NCBI RefSeq assembly: GCF_000467125.1 | Contig: NZ_BATJ01000001.1 | Location: forward strand, 310,001-374,000 | Source: Vibrio proteolyticus NBRC 13287 | GTDB lineage: Bacteria > Pseudomonadota > Gammaproteobacteria > Enterobacterales > Vibrionaceae | DNA length: 64,000 bases | Direction: 5' to 3' | Part shown: positions 9,233-18,703 of the stretch, in pieces | Position numbering within the stretch: position 1 is the first letter of the stretch | Layout: each line of letters begins with the position of its first letter | Made by a program: the position numbers and the translations under genes | Notes under the pieces: generated by a model | The model's database searches: none | What the model was told of the DNA's origin: nothing | The model's input: the letters and a program-made list of their open reading frames with translations, nothing else

Positions 9233-9498
9233 AGTCGCACCTACTTTAAGGGAGTGAAAAACGGTCGGTGCTCAGAAGTTAAAATAGAGTCTAAAAGTCA
9301 GATTGTAAGTGTTAGAAATGAAAGTTTGGTTTACAAAAACGCAACGAAACTTTTTCATTAACTCACAGTCATTTTATTATTTACCAATATTTACAATGAG
9401 TTAAAAAGAAGAGGAAGGCAATTTAGCACACAACAGATGGTAAAAAGCCCGTGTCACAGACACGGGCTTGCGTAAATTAATTCTGGCCGATTGGCGAA
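9233..9498. other. Intergenic region between the MORN gene and the OmpX-like gene
   Basis: AT-rich, without an ORF. It holds the promoter of the MORN-repeat gene and, at 9441-9470, the terminator of the beta-barrel gene. I see no recognisable operator. Confidence 0.5.
9441..9470 (-). terminator. Intrinsic terminator of the small beta-barrel gene
   Basis: Perfect 9-bp stem, GCCCGTGTC (9447-9455) with GACACGGGC (9459-9467), 3-nt loop, followed on the minus strand by a run of five U's. Confidence 0.92.
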
Positions 9499-9969
9499 TT
9501 ACAAGAAATTCAGAGACGCAGTTAGGTTGAATGAACCAATATCGTCTTTTGACACTTCGTAACTGGTGTAGCTTGCACCCAGAGACAGCGGACCAAATAC
9601 AGCGTAATCCGCACCGATACCCCACATAAAGTCGTAATCGTCGTCGTCACCCGCTTTTGAACTCATGTCCCACTTATGTACACCACCTTTGGCGTAAACC
9701 TGAAGTGGGCCAAAGTTAATGCTTGGCTTCGCTGCTACGTAAACGTTGTCAAAAGAAGTGTCGTTTTTATTGAAGTCATCAAAACGGTTGTAACCGGCTT
9801 CAATACCAATAAACGGTAAGATACCTGTACCTACGTGTACGTTGTATGCAGTACCGTCAGAACCATTGAAGTCTGCAGTACCCACTGATGCACCACCGTA
9901 AATCCATGAGTCAGCAGAAGCTGAAGCTGAAGCACCCAGCAGAGCTAGCGCCAGTAGAGTTTTTTTCAT
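9499..9969 (-). CDS. Small outer-membrane beta-barrel protein (OmpX/AcfA-like)
   Basis: 156 residues. Clear signal peptide (MKKTLLALALLGASASASA), then alternating hydrophobic/polar strands (YVAAKPSINFGPLQVYAKGG, LSLGASYTSYEV) ending in a terminal Phe-containing strand (LTASLNFL), the signature for BAM-mediated insertion. Length fits an eight-stranded barrel. An acidic turn (GDDDDYDF) is a likely loop. A strong terminator follows and a GAAGG ribosome site lies upstream, so the gene stands alone. The family includes OmpX/PagC- and AcfA-like proteins; the ligand or role is unknown. Confidence 0.82.
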   Translation of the reverse strand: MKKTLLALALLGASASASADSWIYGGASVGTADFNGSDGTAYNVHVGTGILPFIGIEAGYNRFDDFNKNDTSFDNVYVAAKPSINFGPLQVYAKGGVHKWDMSSKAGDDDDYDFMWGIGADYAVFGPLSLGASYTSYEVSKDDIGSFNLTASLNFL

Positions 9970-10085
9970 AGTTAACCTTCTTTAGTTATCGTGGCAAGGC
10001 CGCTAACGGCACCGCCTTGCCGCATTTCGTCACAATTATATTGCTGAGCTACCTTCATGCAAGTCCTGTGCCTGTGGCTGGACCA

Positions 10086-13000
10086 CTAACATGCCTCAAT
10101 CGCGTTTTTGACACGTTTATCAGAAACAGGATACGGGGTTCCGAGTTGCTGAGCGAAGTAGCTGACTCGTAACTCTTCAATCATCCAGCGAATTTCCTTC
10201 ACTTCTTCCGGAATCGCCATGCCTTTCGGAATTTTATTGAGCAACTCTTTATAGTCACTACTGACTGATTCAATCTTCAACATGTGCAGGCGATCTTTGT
10301 TCGGATCGATCGGCAGTTTTTCCATCCGACGCTCAATGGCTCGCATGTAGCGCAAAATATCCGGCAGACGTTGCCAACCGCACTCAGTCGCGAATCCTTT
10401 AAAGATAAGCCCTTCAATTTGCGCTTTGATGTCAGACAAGGCAAACGCCATCGAAAAATCTATCTTACCTTTCAACTTCTTGTTGATGTTGAACGCCGTG
10501 GTCAGAATGGTTTCCACCTGTTTAGCGATGTCCACCACCGTATCTCCCAGTTCAGCCCGGACATGCTCTTTCAACGCCTCAAACTGAGCTGGCTCCCACA
10601 CCAAACCACCCTGCTCCTGGATGAGCTTATCAACACCACAAGCAATGCAGTCATCAATCAAGTCGAGCACTTTGCCATACGGGTTGAAGTAAAGCCCCAG
10701 CTTGGACTTATTAGGCAAGTTGGCGTGCAGATACTTAATTGGCGAAGGAACGTTAAGCAGAATCAAACGACGCTGCCCCTGACGCATCGCGGCATGCTGC
10801 TCCTGCTCAGTCTCGAATAGCTTGATTTCAACACTGTCTTTACCATCGACCAGCGCCGGGAACGCTTTGACATCATAGCCGCCCCGTTTTTGCTGATACA
10901 CTTTCGGCAACTCACCAAAACTCCAGGTATGCAGGCCTTGCTGCTCAATGTCGTCATCGGCCACTTTCGATAAGGTTTCCTGAACTTTATCTTTCAGACT
11001 CTCTTTAAGTTCATGCAGATCTTTGTGTTCCTTCAGCTTGCGATTGCGGTGATCCACCGCGCGGAACGTGACTTTCAAGTGCTCTGGCACCTGATCGAGA
11101 TTCCAGTCTTCACGCAACACTTCAACTCCCGTCATGCGGCGCAGTTCTTTTTCCAACGCGTCCAACAACGGGGCCTCCATCGGAGTCACACGGGCAAGAA
11201 ATGCATCGGCATAGTTTGGGGCCGGAACAAAGTTCTTACGCAGCGTTTTCGGCAAGGCTTTGATTAAAGAAACCACCAGTTCATGGCGCAACCCCGGGAT
11301 TTGCCAGTCAAAACCCGCCGGTTCAACCTGATTAAGGATCGGCAATGGCACATGTACAGTGACACCGTCACTATCATCACCCGGTTCAAACTGATAACTC
11401 AGCTTAAGTTTCAATCCATTTTGGTACCAGAAGTTCGGATAATCGAGATCAGTCACATGGCTGGCATCGCCTTTAAACAGCATCTCTTTTTCGAAATTCA
11501 GCAACTCTGGTGTGTCTTTGGCGACGTGCTTCCACCAGGTATCAAAATGACGACCGGACACCACTTCCGTCCCAACACGTTGGTCGTAGAAATCAAACAG
11601 CTCATCGTCATCGACCAGGATGTCCCGGCGGCGGGATTTATGCTCCAGCTCTTCCACTTCCTGCAGCAACTTGCGGTTTTGTTTGAAAAAGGCGTGTTTG
11701 GTTTCCCACTCTCCTTCAACCAGCGCGCTGCGAATGAAAATTTCACGACTGACCGTGCTGTCGATGTTGCCATAGTTCACCACACGCTTTGGTACGATTG
11801 GAATGCCGTACAGCGTGACTTTTTCATACGCCATCACCGCGGCACGTTTCTTCGACCAATGCGGCTCACTGTAACTGCGCTTAATCAGGTGTTTTGCCAG
11901 CGGTTCAATCCACTCCGGCTGAATCTTAGCAATGACGCGCCCCCACAGTTTAGAGGTTTCCACCAGCTCAGCCGACATCACCCATTTCGGCTGCTTCTTA
12001 AATAATCCGGACGCCGGGAAGATATGGAAACGGGCATTCCGCGCTCCCTGATACTCATTCTTCTCCTGATCTTTCATACCGATATGCGACAACAACCCAA
12101 CCAAGATCGCACTATGCACGCCGTGATAGCTTGCTGGCTCATCATTGAGTTTGAACTCCATTTCTCGCATCGATTGATGGATTTGGAAATAGACATCCTG
12201 CCACTCACGGATACGCAGGTAGTTAAGATAATCTTGCTTACACTGTTTACGGAACTGATTACCCGTCAACGCTTTCTGCTGCTTCTGCACGTACTCCCAC
12301 AAATTCACAAACGTCAGAAAGTCCGACTCTTCATGAAAGAAACGGCGATGTTTATCATCTGACGACTGCTGTTTGTCGCTCGGACGTTCACGGGGATCCT
12401 GAATCGACAACGCCGATGCAATGATCATTACCTCTTTGAGAGCACCATATTTAGGAGCTTCGAGTACCATACGCGCCAATCGAGGGTCGATAGGCAAACG
12501 CGCCAGTTGACGGCCGGTTGCCGTTAGGCGTTTTTTCGGATCTTTGGCATTTTCATTGATAGCCCCCAGCTCTTCGAGCAGGCGGACACCATCCTGAATG
12601 TTGCGTTTATCCGGCGCTTCAACAAATGGGAATGCCTGAATATCCCCCAGACCAAGCGCAGTCATCTGCAAAATAACCGAGGCGAGATTGGTACGCAGAA
12701 TTTCCGGATCGGTAAACTCTGGGCGTGATTCGAAATCCTCCTCCGAATACAAACGGATACAGATACCTTCTTCCACACGCCCACAGCGACCTTTACGCTG
12801 GTTGGCGCTCGCCTGCGATATCGGCTCAATCGGCAGACGCTGTACCTTGGTCCGGTAGCTGTATCGACTGATCCGGGCTGTACCCGGGTCAATCACATAT
12901 TTGATGCCCGGCACCGTCAGTGACGTTTCCGCCACGTTCGTTGCCAGCACAATGCGACGACCGGTATGCGGCTGGAAAATTTTGTTCTGTTCACCAGCGG

Positions 13001-14030
13001 ATAGTCGTGCATACAACGGCACAATTTCGGTCGACTTGAGATTGCGTTTACTCAACGCATCCGCCGTATCACGAATTTCTCGCTCACCATTCATGAAGAT
13101 CAGAATATCGCCCAGGCCTTCATCGCACAGCTCGTCAACGGCTTCAAAAATGCCTTCTAACTGGTCGCGGTCCCCATCATCATCCCCTCTTAACGGGCGG
13201 TAACGGGTTTCAACCGGATAAGTTCGACCGGACACTTCAATGATTGGTGCATCGTTGAAATGTTTTGAAAATCGCTCTGGATCGATGGTCGCCGATGTGA
13301 TGATGATCTTCAGATCAGGACGACGTGGCAGCAGCTCTTTGAGGTAGCCGAGAATAAAATCGATATTCAGACTGCGCTCGTGCGCCTCATCAATGATGAT
13401 AGTGTCATACTGATTCAGAAAACGGTCATGCTGGATTTCGGCCAACAAGATACCATCGGTCATCAGCTTAATTTGCGTATTGTCGGATATTTGGTCGTTA
13501 AAACGCACTTTATAGCCGACAAACTGACCCAGTTGCGTTTCCATCTCTTCCGCGATTCGGTTCGCGACTGAGCGGGCCGCCAGTCGACGTGGTTGGGTAT
13601 GACCAATCAGGCCATATTTTCCGCGCCCCAACTCAGCACAGATTTTGGGTAGCTGCGTGGTTTTACCTGAGCCGGTTTCACCCGCGACGATCACCACCTG
13701 GTTTTCTTCGATGGCTTTCGCTATATCGGCCTTTTTTTGACTGACTGGCAAGATCGCCGGATAATCAATGGTCGGCTCAAATGCCGCACGCTGCTGGGCT
13801 TCCGCCATTGATTTGGCGATGTCCAACGCAATTTCATCCAGCACCGCATTACGCGATGCGTCTTTTTTAATTTTAGTGGCGCCGGAAATACGTTTGCTCA
13901 AACGGAATCTGTCCCGGAGCATGCACTCATTCAGCGCCTTTCGCAGTGCCGCCGGGCTATTTGTAGCCGCAGATACTGCGTTTTGGTTTTCTGGCTGTGA
14001 CGAAGTCAAAGCGTTTCCTATTCTTTTCAT
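10086..14030 (-). CDS. hrpA: ATP-dependent RNA helicase HrpA
   Basis: About 1314 residues from ATG 14030 (E. coli HrpA is 1300). A TTG start at 14078 would add 16 residues; neither has a strong ribosome site. The DEAH-box helicase core sits in the first half: Walker [14 protein letters not shown], Walker B DEAHERS, motif III SAT, and QRKGRCGR near the end of RecA2. Winged-helix/ratchet, OB-fold and the long HrpA-specific C-terminal half follow. Family members are 3'-5' RNA helicases acting in mRNA processing and rescue of stalled ribosomes. The gene is divergent from azoR, an arrangement also known in other gammaproteobacteria. Confidence 0.96.
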   Translation of the reverse strand: MKRIGNALTSSQPENQNAVSAATNSPAALRKALNECMLRDRFRLSKRISGATKIKKDASRNAVLDEIALDIAKSMAEAQQRAAFEPTIDYPAILPVSQKKADIAKAIEENQVVIVAGETGSGKTTQLPKICAELGRGKYGLIGHTQPRRLAARSVANRIAEEMETQLGQFVGYKVRFNDQISDNTQIKLMTDGILLAEIQHDRFLNQYDTIIIDEAHERSLNIDFILGYLKELLPRRPDLKIIITSATIDPERFSKHFNDAPIIEVSGRTYPVETRYRPLRGDDDGDRDQLEGIFEAVDELCDEGLGDILIFMNGEREIRDTADALSKRNLKSTEIVPLYARLSAGEQNKIFQPHTGRRIVLATNVAETSLTVPGIKYVIDPGTARISRYSYRTKVQRLPIEPISQASANQRKGRCGRVEEGICIRLYSEEDFESRPEFTDPEILRTNLASVILQMTALGLGDIQAFPFVEAPDKRNIQDGVRLLEELGAINENAKDPKKRLTATGRQLARLPIDPRLARMVLEAPKYGALKEVMIIASALSIQDPRERPSDKQQSSDDKHRRFFHEESDFLTFVNLWEYVQKQQKALTGNQFRKQCKQDYLNYLRIREWQDVYFQIHQSMREMEFKLNDEPASYHGVHSAILVGLLSHIGMKDQEKNEYQGARNARFHIFPASGLFKKQPKWVMSAELVETSKLWGRVIAKIQPEWIEPLAKHLIKRSYSEPHWSKKRAAVMAYEKVTLYGIPIVPKRVVNYGNIDSTVSREIFIRSALVEGEWETKHAFFKQNRKLLQEVEELEHKSRRRDILVDDDELFDFYDQRVGTEVVSGRHFDTWWKHVAKDTPELLNFEKEMLFKGDASHVTDLDYPNFWYQNGLKLKLSYQFEPGDDSDGVTVHVPLPILNQVEPAGFDWQIPGLRHELVVSLIKALPKTLRKNFVPAPNYADAFLARVTPMEAPLLDALEKELRRMTGVEVLREDWNLDQVPEHLKVTFRAVDHRNRKLKEHKDLHELKESLKDKVQETLSKVADDDIEQQGLHTWSFGELPKVYQQKRGGYDVKAFPALVDGKDSVEIKLFETEQEQHAAMRQGQRRLILLNVPSPIKYLHANLPNKSKLGLYFNPYGKVLDLIDDCIACGVDKLIQEQGGLVWEPAQFEALKEHVRAELGDTVVDIAKQVETILTTAFNINKKLKGKIDFSMAFALSDIKAQIEGLIFKGFATECGWQRLPDILRYMRAIERRMEKLPIDPNKDRLHMLKIESVSSDYKELLNKIPKGMAIPEEVKEIRWMIEELRVSYFAQQLGTPYPVSDKRVKNAIEAC

Positions 14031-14230
14031 TACATAAAACTGCGCGGATTGTATCACAGCCACATCCCATATACTCAAGCCACTTGTTGAAGCATAATCC
14101 GAACGATTTACTCCCTTTTTGTACTTGTTCTATTTTTTCGAACAAGTACAGCAAAATCCTCTACTTCAACCGTGGACGTAACGCTTTTAATATGTGTCCA
14201 TACCGAGAAAGCACTACTGAGGAATTGAAT

Positions 14231-14818
14231 ATGTCTCGCATCCTAGCACTTAAATCCAGCATCCTGGGCGACTACTCACAGTCAAACAAACTGGTAGATG
14301 AGTTCATCAAAAATGTTGACCAAGAAAACCTGACCGTGCGCGACCTGGCAGCCAACCCTCTGCCGGTTCTGGATTTTGGTGTTGCGACCGCTTTGCGTGC
14401 AACCGAAGATCTGTCTGACGAACAACAGCATATTGTGGCTCTGTCTGACACACTGATCGAAGAAATCAAAGCCGCAGATACACTGGTTATCGCTGCGCCT
14501 ATGTATAACTTTACTATCCCAACACAACTCAAAAACTGGATTGACCTGATTGCACGTGCCGGCGTGACATTCAAATACACCGAAGCGGGCGTTCAAGGTT
14601 TGATCGAAGGCAAAAAAGCGATTGTTGTCACTACACGTGGCGGAATCCATAAAGATTCACCAACCGATAATGTGACGCCGTACCTGCGCACGGTACTGGG
14701 TTTTGTCGGCATTACCGATGTAGAATTTGTGTACGCTGAAGCGTTGAACATGGGTGAAGAGCCTGCCAGTCAAGGGATTGCGGCTGCGAAATCCCAACTG
14801 GACGCGTTACCAGTTTAA
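14231..14818 (+). CDS. azoR: FMN-dependent NADH-azoreductase (AzoR/AcpD)
   Basis: 195 residues from ATG 14231 (GAGGAATTG upstream); an open frame extending back to 13997 is not needed. Flavodoxin-like fold: the N-terminal FMN-phosphate region has [15 protein letters not shown], followed by [17 protein letters not shown] (FMN isoalloxazine/substrate site) and [10 protein letters not shown]. AzoR enzymes reduce quinones and azo compounds by two-electron transfer from NADH and protect against thiol and quinone stress. Cytoplasmic homodimer in characterised relatives. It is a single gene, closed by the terminator at 14829. Confidence 0.94.
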   Translation: MSRILALKSSILGDYSQSNKLVDEFIKNVDQENLTVRDLAANPLPVLDFGVATALRATEDLSDEQQHIVALSDTLIEEIKAADTLVIAAPMYNFTIPTQLKNWIDLIARAGVTFKYTEAGVQGLIEGKKAIVVTTRGGIHKDSPTDNVTPYLRTVLGFVGITDVEFVYAEALNMGEEPASQGIAAAKSQLDALPV

Positions 14819-14828
14819 GATACAAAAA

Positions 14829-14858
14829 AGGGAGTTGGCGACACAACTCCCTGATTTT
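14829..14858 (+). terminator. Intrinsic terminator of azoR
   Basis: GGGAGTTG pairs with CAACTCCC around a 5-nt loop, followed by a T-rich tail (GATTTTCT). Confidence 0.88.
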
Positions 14859-14965
14859 CTGTTCCACTGTCCTAAGTTAAGCATCCTTTTTTTGACATTT
14901 TCAGGTAACTCTCTATTACCCGTTTTGGCGCCGCCTTATCAAGGACTGCGCCTTTTTTATCGCTG

Positions 14966-15214
14966 CTATTCAGTGAAAAAGAACGATTGATAGCCATTGA
15001 GAAATACATGGCAGGCGTGACCTTGCCCCTGAAACAACACCGCCGGACCGGGTGTTGCCGTGCGCCCTCTGGGTTTAGGCAAAATTTTTTCAATACGGTA
15101 ATCCGTTTCCGTACACGTTACGGACAAACGCTCACGTTTGACACCATCCAATTGCTCGTTGATGCATTCCACCTGAGCCATAAGGATGGATAAGTAGTTG
15201 TCTTTATTAGCCAT
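14966..15214 (-). CDS. Small hypothetical protein (82 residues; boundaries uncertain)
   Basis: The N-terminal half looks coding: MANKDNYLSILMAQVECI is helical and soluble, followed by KRERLSVTCTETDYRIEKIL. The C-terminal part in this frame (PAVLFQGQGHACHVFLNGYQ) is plausible. However, an overlapping frame on the same strand (14872-15093) also reads as protein-like sequence ending in Lys-rich helix KRVIESYLKMSKKG. Either the gene ends at 14966 as given or a frameshift near 15050 joins the two frames into a ~110-residue protein. No strong ribosome site precedes 15214. I do not recognise a family. Confidence 0.5.
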   Translation of the reverse strand: MANKDNYLSILMAQVECINEQLDGVKRERLSVTCTETDYRIEKILPKPRGRTATPGPAVLFQGQGHACHVFLNGYQSFFFTE

Positions 15215-15361
15215 AGACGTCGTTTATTTTTAAGTATTATTTATTAGTGAATAATAATACGACACCGACCGATTTCAATACTCCTAAAACATTATTTTAT
15301 GAAAACTTACTGATATCATTTTGTTTTATATAGAAATCATATGATTTACATTCCGTGCGAA

Positions 15362-16684
15362 TCAGAAATCATATTGGAGATACACCGTATTGTAGTTGCT
15401 GCCGCCTTTGATCCGACCAAACTGAGAGGCCTTTTCAAAAATGGCCGAACGATGATGCAGCGAGTAACCAAACCACAGTTTTTTCAGCTCACGGTTATTG
15501 AACAGTTCGCCAACATTAACATCGAAGGAAAAGTCTAGATAATTCAATAGATGATTGGCGGTGTACCCTTTCCGCTCCATCTCGGATTGCTCAATGTAAG
15601 TGATGTTATCGATGTACGACAAACCTTCGGCAAACCCAAACCGCCAGGTGGTTGGCCATTCGAAGGTGTAATACGCTTTGATCGCCGCAACGTATTCCGT
15701 GCTGCTGCTTTGTACCGCTGACGACCAATGATGAACCAGGCCTGGCGTGAGGTAGATATCCAATGGCAGGCCAAACAATTCGTCTGCGAGCGGATGTCCG
15801 TAAAACACAGACGTCAGTTGGTTGTTGTACGGATCCTTTTCCCGATTAAACGAAAATATTTCCCCGATGTTGGAAGGCGTTCCCCAACCATGAGCCAACC
15901 GCAGATAACGCTTGTTGCTTAACACTGATTTCGGCGCTTTGGTTTTGTCTCGGAAAAAACCGAATCCAACAAACAGTTCTCCCTGGGTTCTCTCTTCGAC
16001 CGCTCGGCTGCGATAGGCCTCACTGTCGAGCACGGTAACACTCGCAGCGCCAAGCAGATACAGGTTAGAAGCCACATGATATCGGGCATCAAAGCCAATA
16101 TTGGCGTCAACACCAGGGCCAATCCGCTCGTTGGTGTACTCTGAAAAAGCGTAATAAGTACTGTTAAAATCGGCGTCCTTAACACGCACCGTCAACGCCG
16201 GGTTGATGTCCCAGTCACCGGATTCAAATTGTGCCGAGAGGCGCAGATTGCCATGAAAACGAAATTCGTCATCACTCATGATTTCGGTATCAAAAGACCA
16301 TTGTTCATCCATTCGGTAACGTAACTGCGCACCAAAATCGACCGCGTCCCCTTGATTGGCATTTTGTAAGGACGCCGGAATGTCGACAAAACGCAGCCGG
16401 GTCAGTGCCGAAATCCGCCATTCCTGCTCGGGTTCATTAAACAAAAACAGCCCAGCCTCAATGCCATCAATGAACAGGTGCTCATTTTGAAAGAACATCA
16501 TCGGTACGAATGTAGACACGCTCTGATCCCCGTCTCGCGTATCGTACGGAACCGTCGCCATCCGATACATGGCTGCGATCCCCCAATCTTGCTCAGGGCT
16601 ATCTTTCGCTAAGGCGGACACCGGTACAGAACACAGACCCACTAGCCAAGGGAACGTACGCCAGCTTGTTCGTTGAAATTTCAT
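15362..16684 (-). CDS. MipA/OmpV-family outer-membrane protein
   Basis: 440 residues from ATG 16684, chosen for the AGGAG 9 nt upstream and because it opens a signal peptide (FPWLVGLCSVPVSALA-KD). The open frame extends further upstream without signal-like sequence. The barrel region shows the family's hallmarks near the C-terminus: WFGYSLHHRSAIFEKASQF, GRIKGGSNYN and a final aromatic strand (YLQYDF). At 440 residues it belongs to the longer MipA-like branch; E. coli MipA is about 250. MipA was described as a scaffold between MltA and PBP1B, while OmpV relatives act as porin-like or adhesive proteins, so its role here is open. Confidence 0.85.
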   Translation of the reverse strand: MKFQRTSWRTFPWLVGLCSVPVSALAKDSPEQDWGIAAMYRMATVPYDTRDGDQSVSTFVPMMFFQNEHLFIDGIEAGLFLFNEPEQEWRISALTRLRFVDIPASLQNANQGDAVDFGAQLRYRMDEQWSFDTEIMSDDEFRFHGNLRLSAQFESGDWDINPALTVRVKDADFNSTYYAFSEYTNERIGPGVDANIGFDARYHVASNLYLLGAASVTVLDSEAYRSRAVEERTQGELFVGFGFFRDKTKAPKSVLSNKRYLRLAHGWGTPSNIGEIFSFNREKDPYNNQLTSVFYGHPLADELFGLPLDIYLTPGLVHHWSSAVQSSSTEYVAAIKAYYTFEWPTTWRFGFAEGLSYIDNITYIEQSEMERKGYTANHLLNYLDFSFDVNVGELFNNRELKKLWFGYSLHHRSAIFEKASQFGRIKGGSNYNTVYLQYDF

Positions 16685-16930
16685 TATTATTGGCTCCTGA
16701 TGCGAGTCAATCGCTTTGCAATCGCGCCAGTATAAATCAGCCCCATTTGGCCACAGACTGTAAAATCGTTCAAAAGTGTAACCAATTTTCTCGCACACAA
16801 TGTGCAAGCAGGCCCATGAAACATCCAACGCTGGGGTCAGGAATAAAATGACATCACGCTGACGGTTTCCCTGTAACAATAGCTTATGTTTTCCGTCTCT
16901 TAGCCGATACAATAGACAATAATCTTAAAC

Positions 16931-17287
16931 TTGTTTGAAAACGCCGTGAAAGCATCAGAACTCAAGCACATTCTGTCGTCTCTACCAGATCATGACGATC
17001 CTGTAATTGTCACCGGAGAAGAGTGGCTGCCAGAGCAACTGGTTGACGCCCGCCGGGACGGAGAACTCCTGTTTCTCAATTTCGACAGTGCCCCCGAAGA
17101 CATCCAGGGTGAAGAAGAAGGTCGTGGATTTGTTGAGCACGAGATCGATATGATCCACTTGCGTCTGAAAGAGATTCTCGACTCAGACAGCGACAGTCAC
17201 ACCAAAGCAGATGCGATGTTGGCGCTGCTGCTCGCCGCACATGAAAAAACCAGTTCAGAGGTGATTGAGCTGTTAGAAACGGATTAA
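16931..17287 (+). CDS. Acidic hypothetical protein, 118 residues
   Basis: A TTG start at 16931 is assumed; a GTG at 16946 (giving VKASELKHILSSL) is the alternative. Neither has a strong ribosome site. The protein is highly acidic and soluble, with a first segment LKHILSSLPDHDDPVIVTGEEWLPEQL reminiscent of a small alpha/beta domain and a C-terminal helix pair (SHTKADAMLALLLAAHEKTSSEVIELL). No signal peptide or membrane segment. I do not recognise the family. It lies between MipA (divergent) and the TerB-like gene downstream on the same strand. Confidence 0.65.
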   Translation: MFENAVKASELKHILSSLPDHDDPVIVTGEEWLPEQLVDARRDGELLFLNFDSAPEDIQGEEEGRGFVEHEIDMIHLRLKEILDSDSDSHTKADAMLALLLAAHEKTSSEVIELLETD

Positions 17288-17397
17288 AAAAGCGGGCCTT
17301 TGAAAAAACGCAGTAAATTTCTTTGTGTGGGAACTTGTGATCGTTTTTGTTGGCCACTATGTAATTAGATACAGACAATCAAAAAGGCTCTATCCCA

Positions 17398-17855
17398 TGT
17401 TTAATTCCATCGCCAGCGCATTTAAACAGTTTCTGGAAGGTGGCGATTTGAGCAATGCTCAAACGGCCAACCCCAACCTGGCCATTGCCTGCTTACTGTG
17501 TGAAGTGGCCGACGCAGACCATCAGGTCGACGATAGCGAACGCAACGCTAAACTGGCGTTGCTCAGCCGTCTGACGCAACAAAGCGAAGCAGACGCCAGC
17601 GCATTACTGACCGAAGCCGAACACCGGGTTCAACATTCTGCTTCTCTGTATGATTTTACTGACCAGCTCAGAGACATGAGCCAGGCGCAACGCTTTGAAC
17701 TGGTCAAAGCCATGTGGGAAGTTGCTCACGCAGACGGTGAAATTGACCCGCTTGAGGATGCTTTGATACGCAAAACAGCCGAACTCCTCTACGTCAATCA
17801 CAGTGAGTTTATTCGGGCCAAACTGGCGGTCACGGAGAAGAATCAGAACCCATAA
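17398..17855 (+). CDS. TerB-family (tellurite-resistance-like) protein
   Basis: 152 residues from ATG 17398; the open frame begins 25 codons earlier with non-protein-like sequence. The helical TerB core shows the acidic helix pair typical of the family: CEVADADHQVDDSERNA in the first half and WEVAHADGEIDPLEDALIRK in the second, both fitting the xADGxIxxxE metal-binding pattern. TerB-like domains bind divalent metals and occur both in tellurite-resistance operons and as stand-alone stress proteins. No other ter genes are nearby, so tellurite resistance is not implied. A terminator follows directly. Confidence 0.85.
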
Positions 17856-17856
17856 A

Positions 17857-17890
17857 AAAAGTGCGTGTGTAACGCACTCTTTTATTTTTC
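17857..17890 (+). terminator. Intrinsic terminator of the TerB-like gene
   Basis: AGTGCGT pairs with ACGCACT around a short loop, with A's before and a T-rich tail (CTTTTATTTTT) after. Confidence 0.85.
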
Positions 17891-17908
17891 GGCAGAAGGT
17901 TAATCTAG

Positions 17909-17998
17909 TCACAGCACCGGCAGTTGATGCCAGCGTGCAAAAAAGACCAGACCAAGAACCCAATTTGCCAGCCATAACGTTGTTAGTATTAATTCCAT
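17909..17998 (-). CDS. Candidate 29-residue single-span membrane protein
   Basis: An ATG at 17998 opens a short frame ending at TGA 17909-17911: MELILTTLWLANWVLGLVFF followed by nine residues ending PVL. It has one continuous hydrophobic segment of about 20 residues, then a short Arg/His-containing tail, the usual look of small bacterial inner-membrane proteins. The start is preceded by GAGATTGAG and by a small inverted repeat (CTCAAT/ATTGAG), which could affect translation. It lies alone between the TerB terminator and the exonuclease gene. No homology evidence was available to me. Confidence 0.35.
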   Translation of the reverse strand: MELILTTLWLANWVLGLVFFARWHQLPVL

Positions 17999-18091
17999 GA
18001 CTCAATCTCTATTGAGTGACAGAAACAGTCTAATCACAACAGATGACAAAAATATATAAAACTAATTTCATTTAAATGACAACAAACATCA

Positions 18092-18622
18092 TCACAACAT
18101 GGTCAGGGCCAGTTTGGCTAAGTTGTAGGCATCTACATACCCGGAATGTTGGCGACCTTCCCACTCAATGCCCTTGGCTTCCTGCGCTGCCCGGTGGCCT
18201 ATCCGCTTATCTTTCAGACGATGCTGAACCCGGTACAAGGTAGCCAGGTTAATGAACTCTTTGAACGGCACGTCCAGCCCTTTGCGCTGACACTCTTCAA
18301 TCAGGATCAGATCGTCTCGTCCCCAGGACGCATAGATTTTGTTCGGCCCGCCAAAGTTTTTGACCATCGACTGTAGCACCGCCTTTAAAGGACGCCCCTG
18401 TTTATCGATTTTACGTGGGGAAATGCCCGTCAGCTCGGTACAGAATTCGGAAATCTGGTCGTGTTCTGGTTTAACGTAGTACTGAGCGCGTTTAACGATC
18501 TCGCCTTTTGCCAGATCGATTTCCGCCAGACCAACTTCAATGATTTCGCCCGTCGTGCCGACACCGTCTTCATTCCAGCAACACATTTCCAGATCAAAAC
18601 AGACAATACGGTTATGATTCAT
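18092..18622 (-). CDS. DEDDh-type 3'-5' exonuclease
   Basis: 176 residues from ATG 18622, with AAGGCG just upstream; the longer frame to 18685 adds non-conserved sequence. The exonuclease motifs can be followed: Exo I VCFDLEMCC (DxE), Exo II around YASWGRDD, and Exo III with His/Asp near the C-terminus (GRQHSGYVDAYNLAKLAL, HxxxxxD). This arrangement resembles the Eri1/KapD-like branch of RNase T/DnaQ-fold enzymes that trim RNA or single-stranded DNA 3' ends. No polymerase or other domain is attached. The substrate is unknown. Confidence 0.85.
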   Translation of the reverse strand: MNHNRIVCFDLEMCCWNEDGVGTTGEIIEVGLAEIDLAKGEIVKRAQYYVKPEHDQISEFCTELTGISPRKIDKQGRPLKAVLQSMVKNFGGPNKIYASWGRDDLILIEECQRKGLDVPFKEFINLATLYRVQHRLKDKRIGHRAAQEAKGIEWEGRQHSGYVDAYNLAKLALTML

Positions 18623-18703
18623 CGTTCGCCTTATTCTATGCCCACGTAAAGTTAAAGCGCAGGATTCTACCTGAACTGAAGCCAAACATCGACCTACCTC
18701 AGT

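Noticed and set aside
11283..12005. 240-codon plus-strand frame
   Set aside because: Lies wholly antisense to hrpA, whose helicase family assignment is secure.
17398..17855. Tellurite-resistance determinant
   Set aside because: Only one stand-alone TerB-like gene; no terC, terD or other ter genes nearby, so no resistance operon can be claimed.
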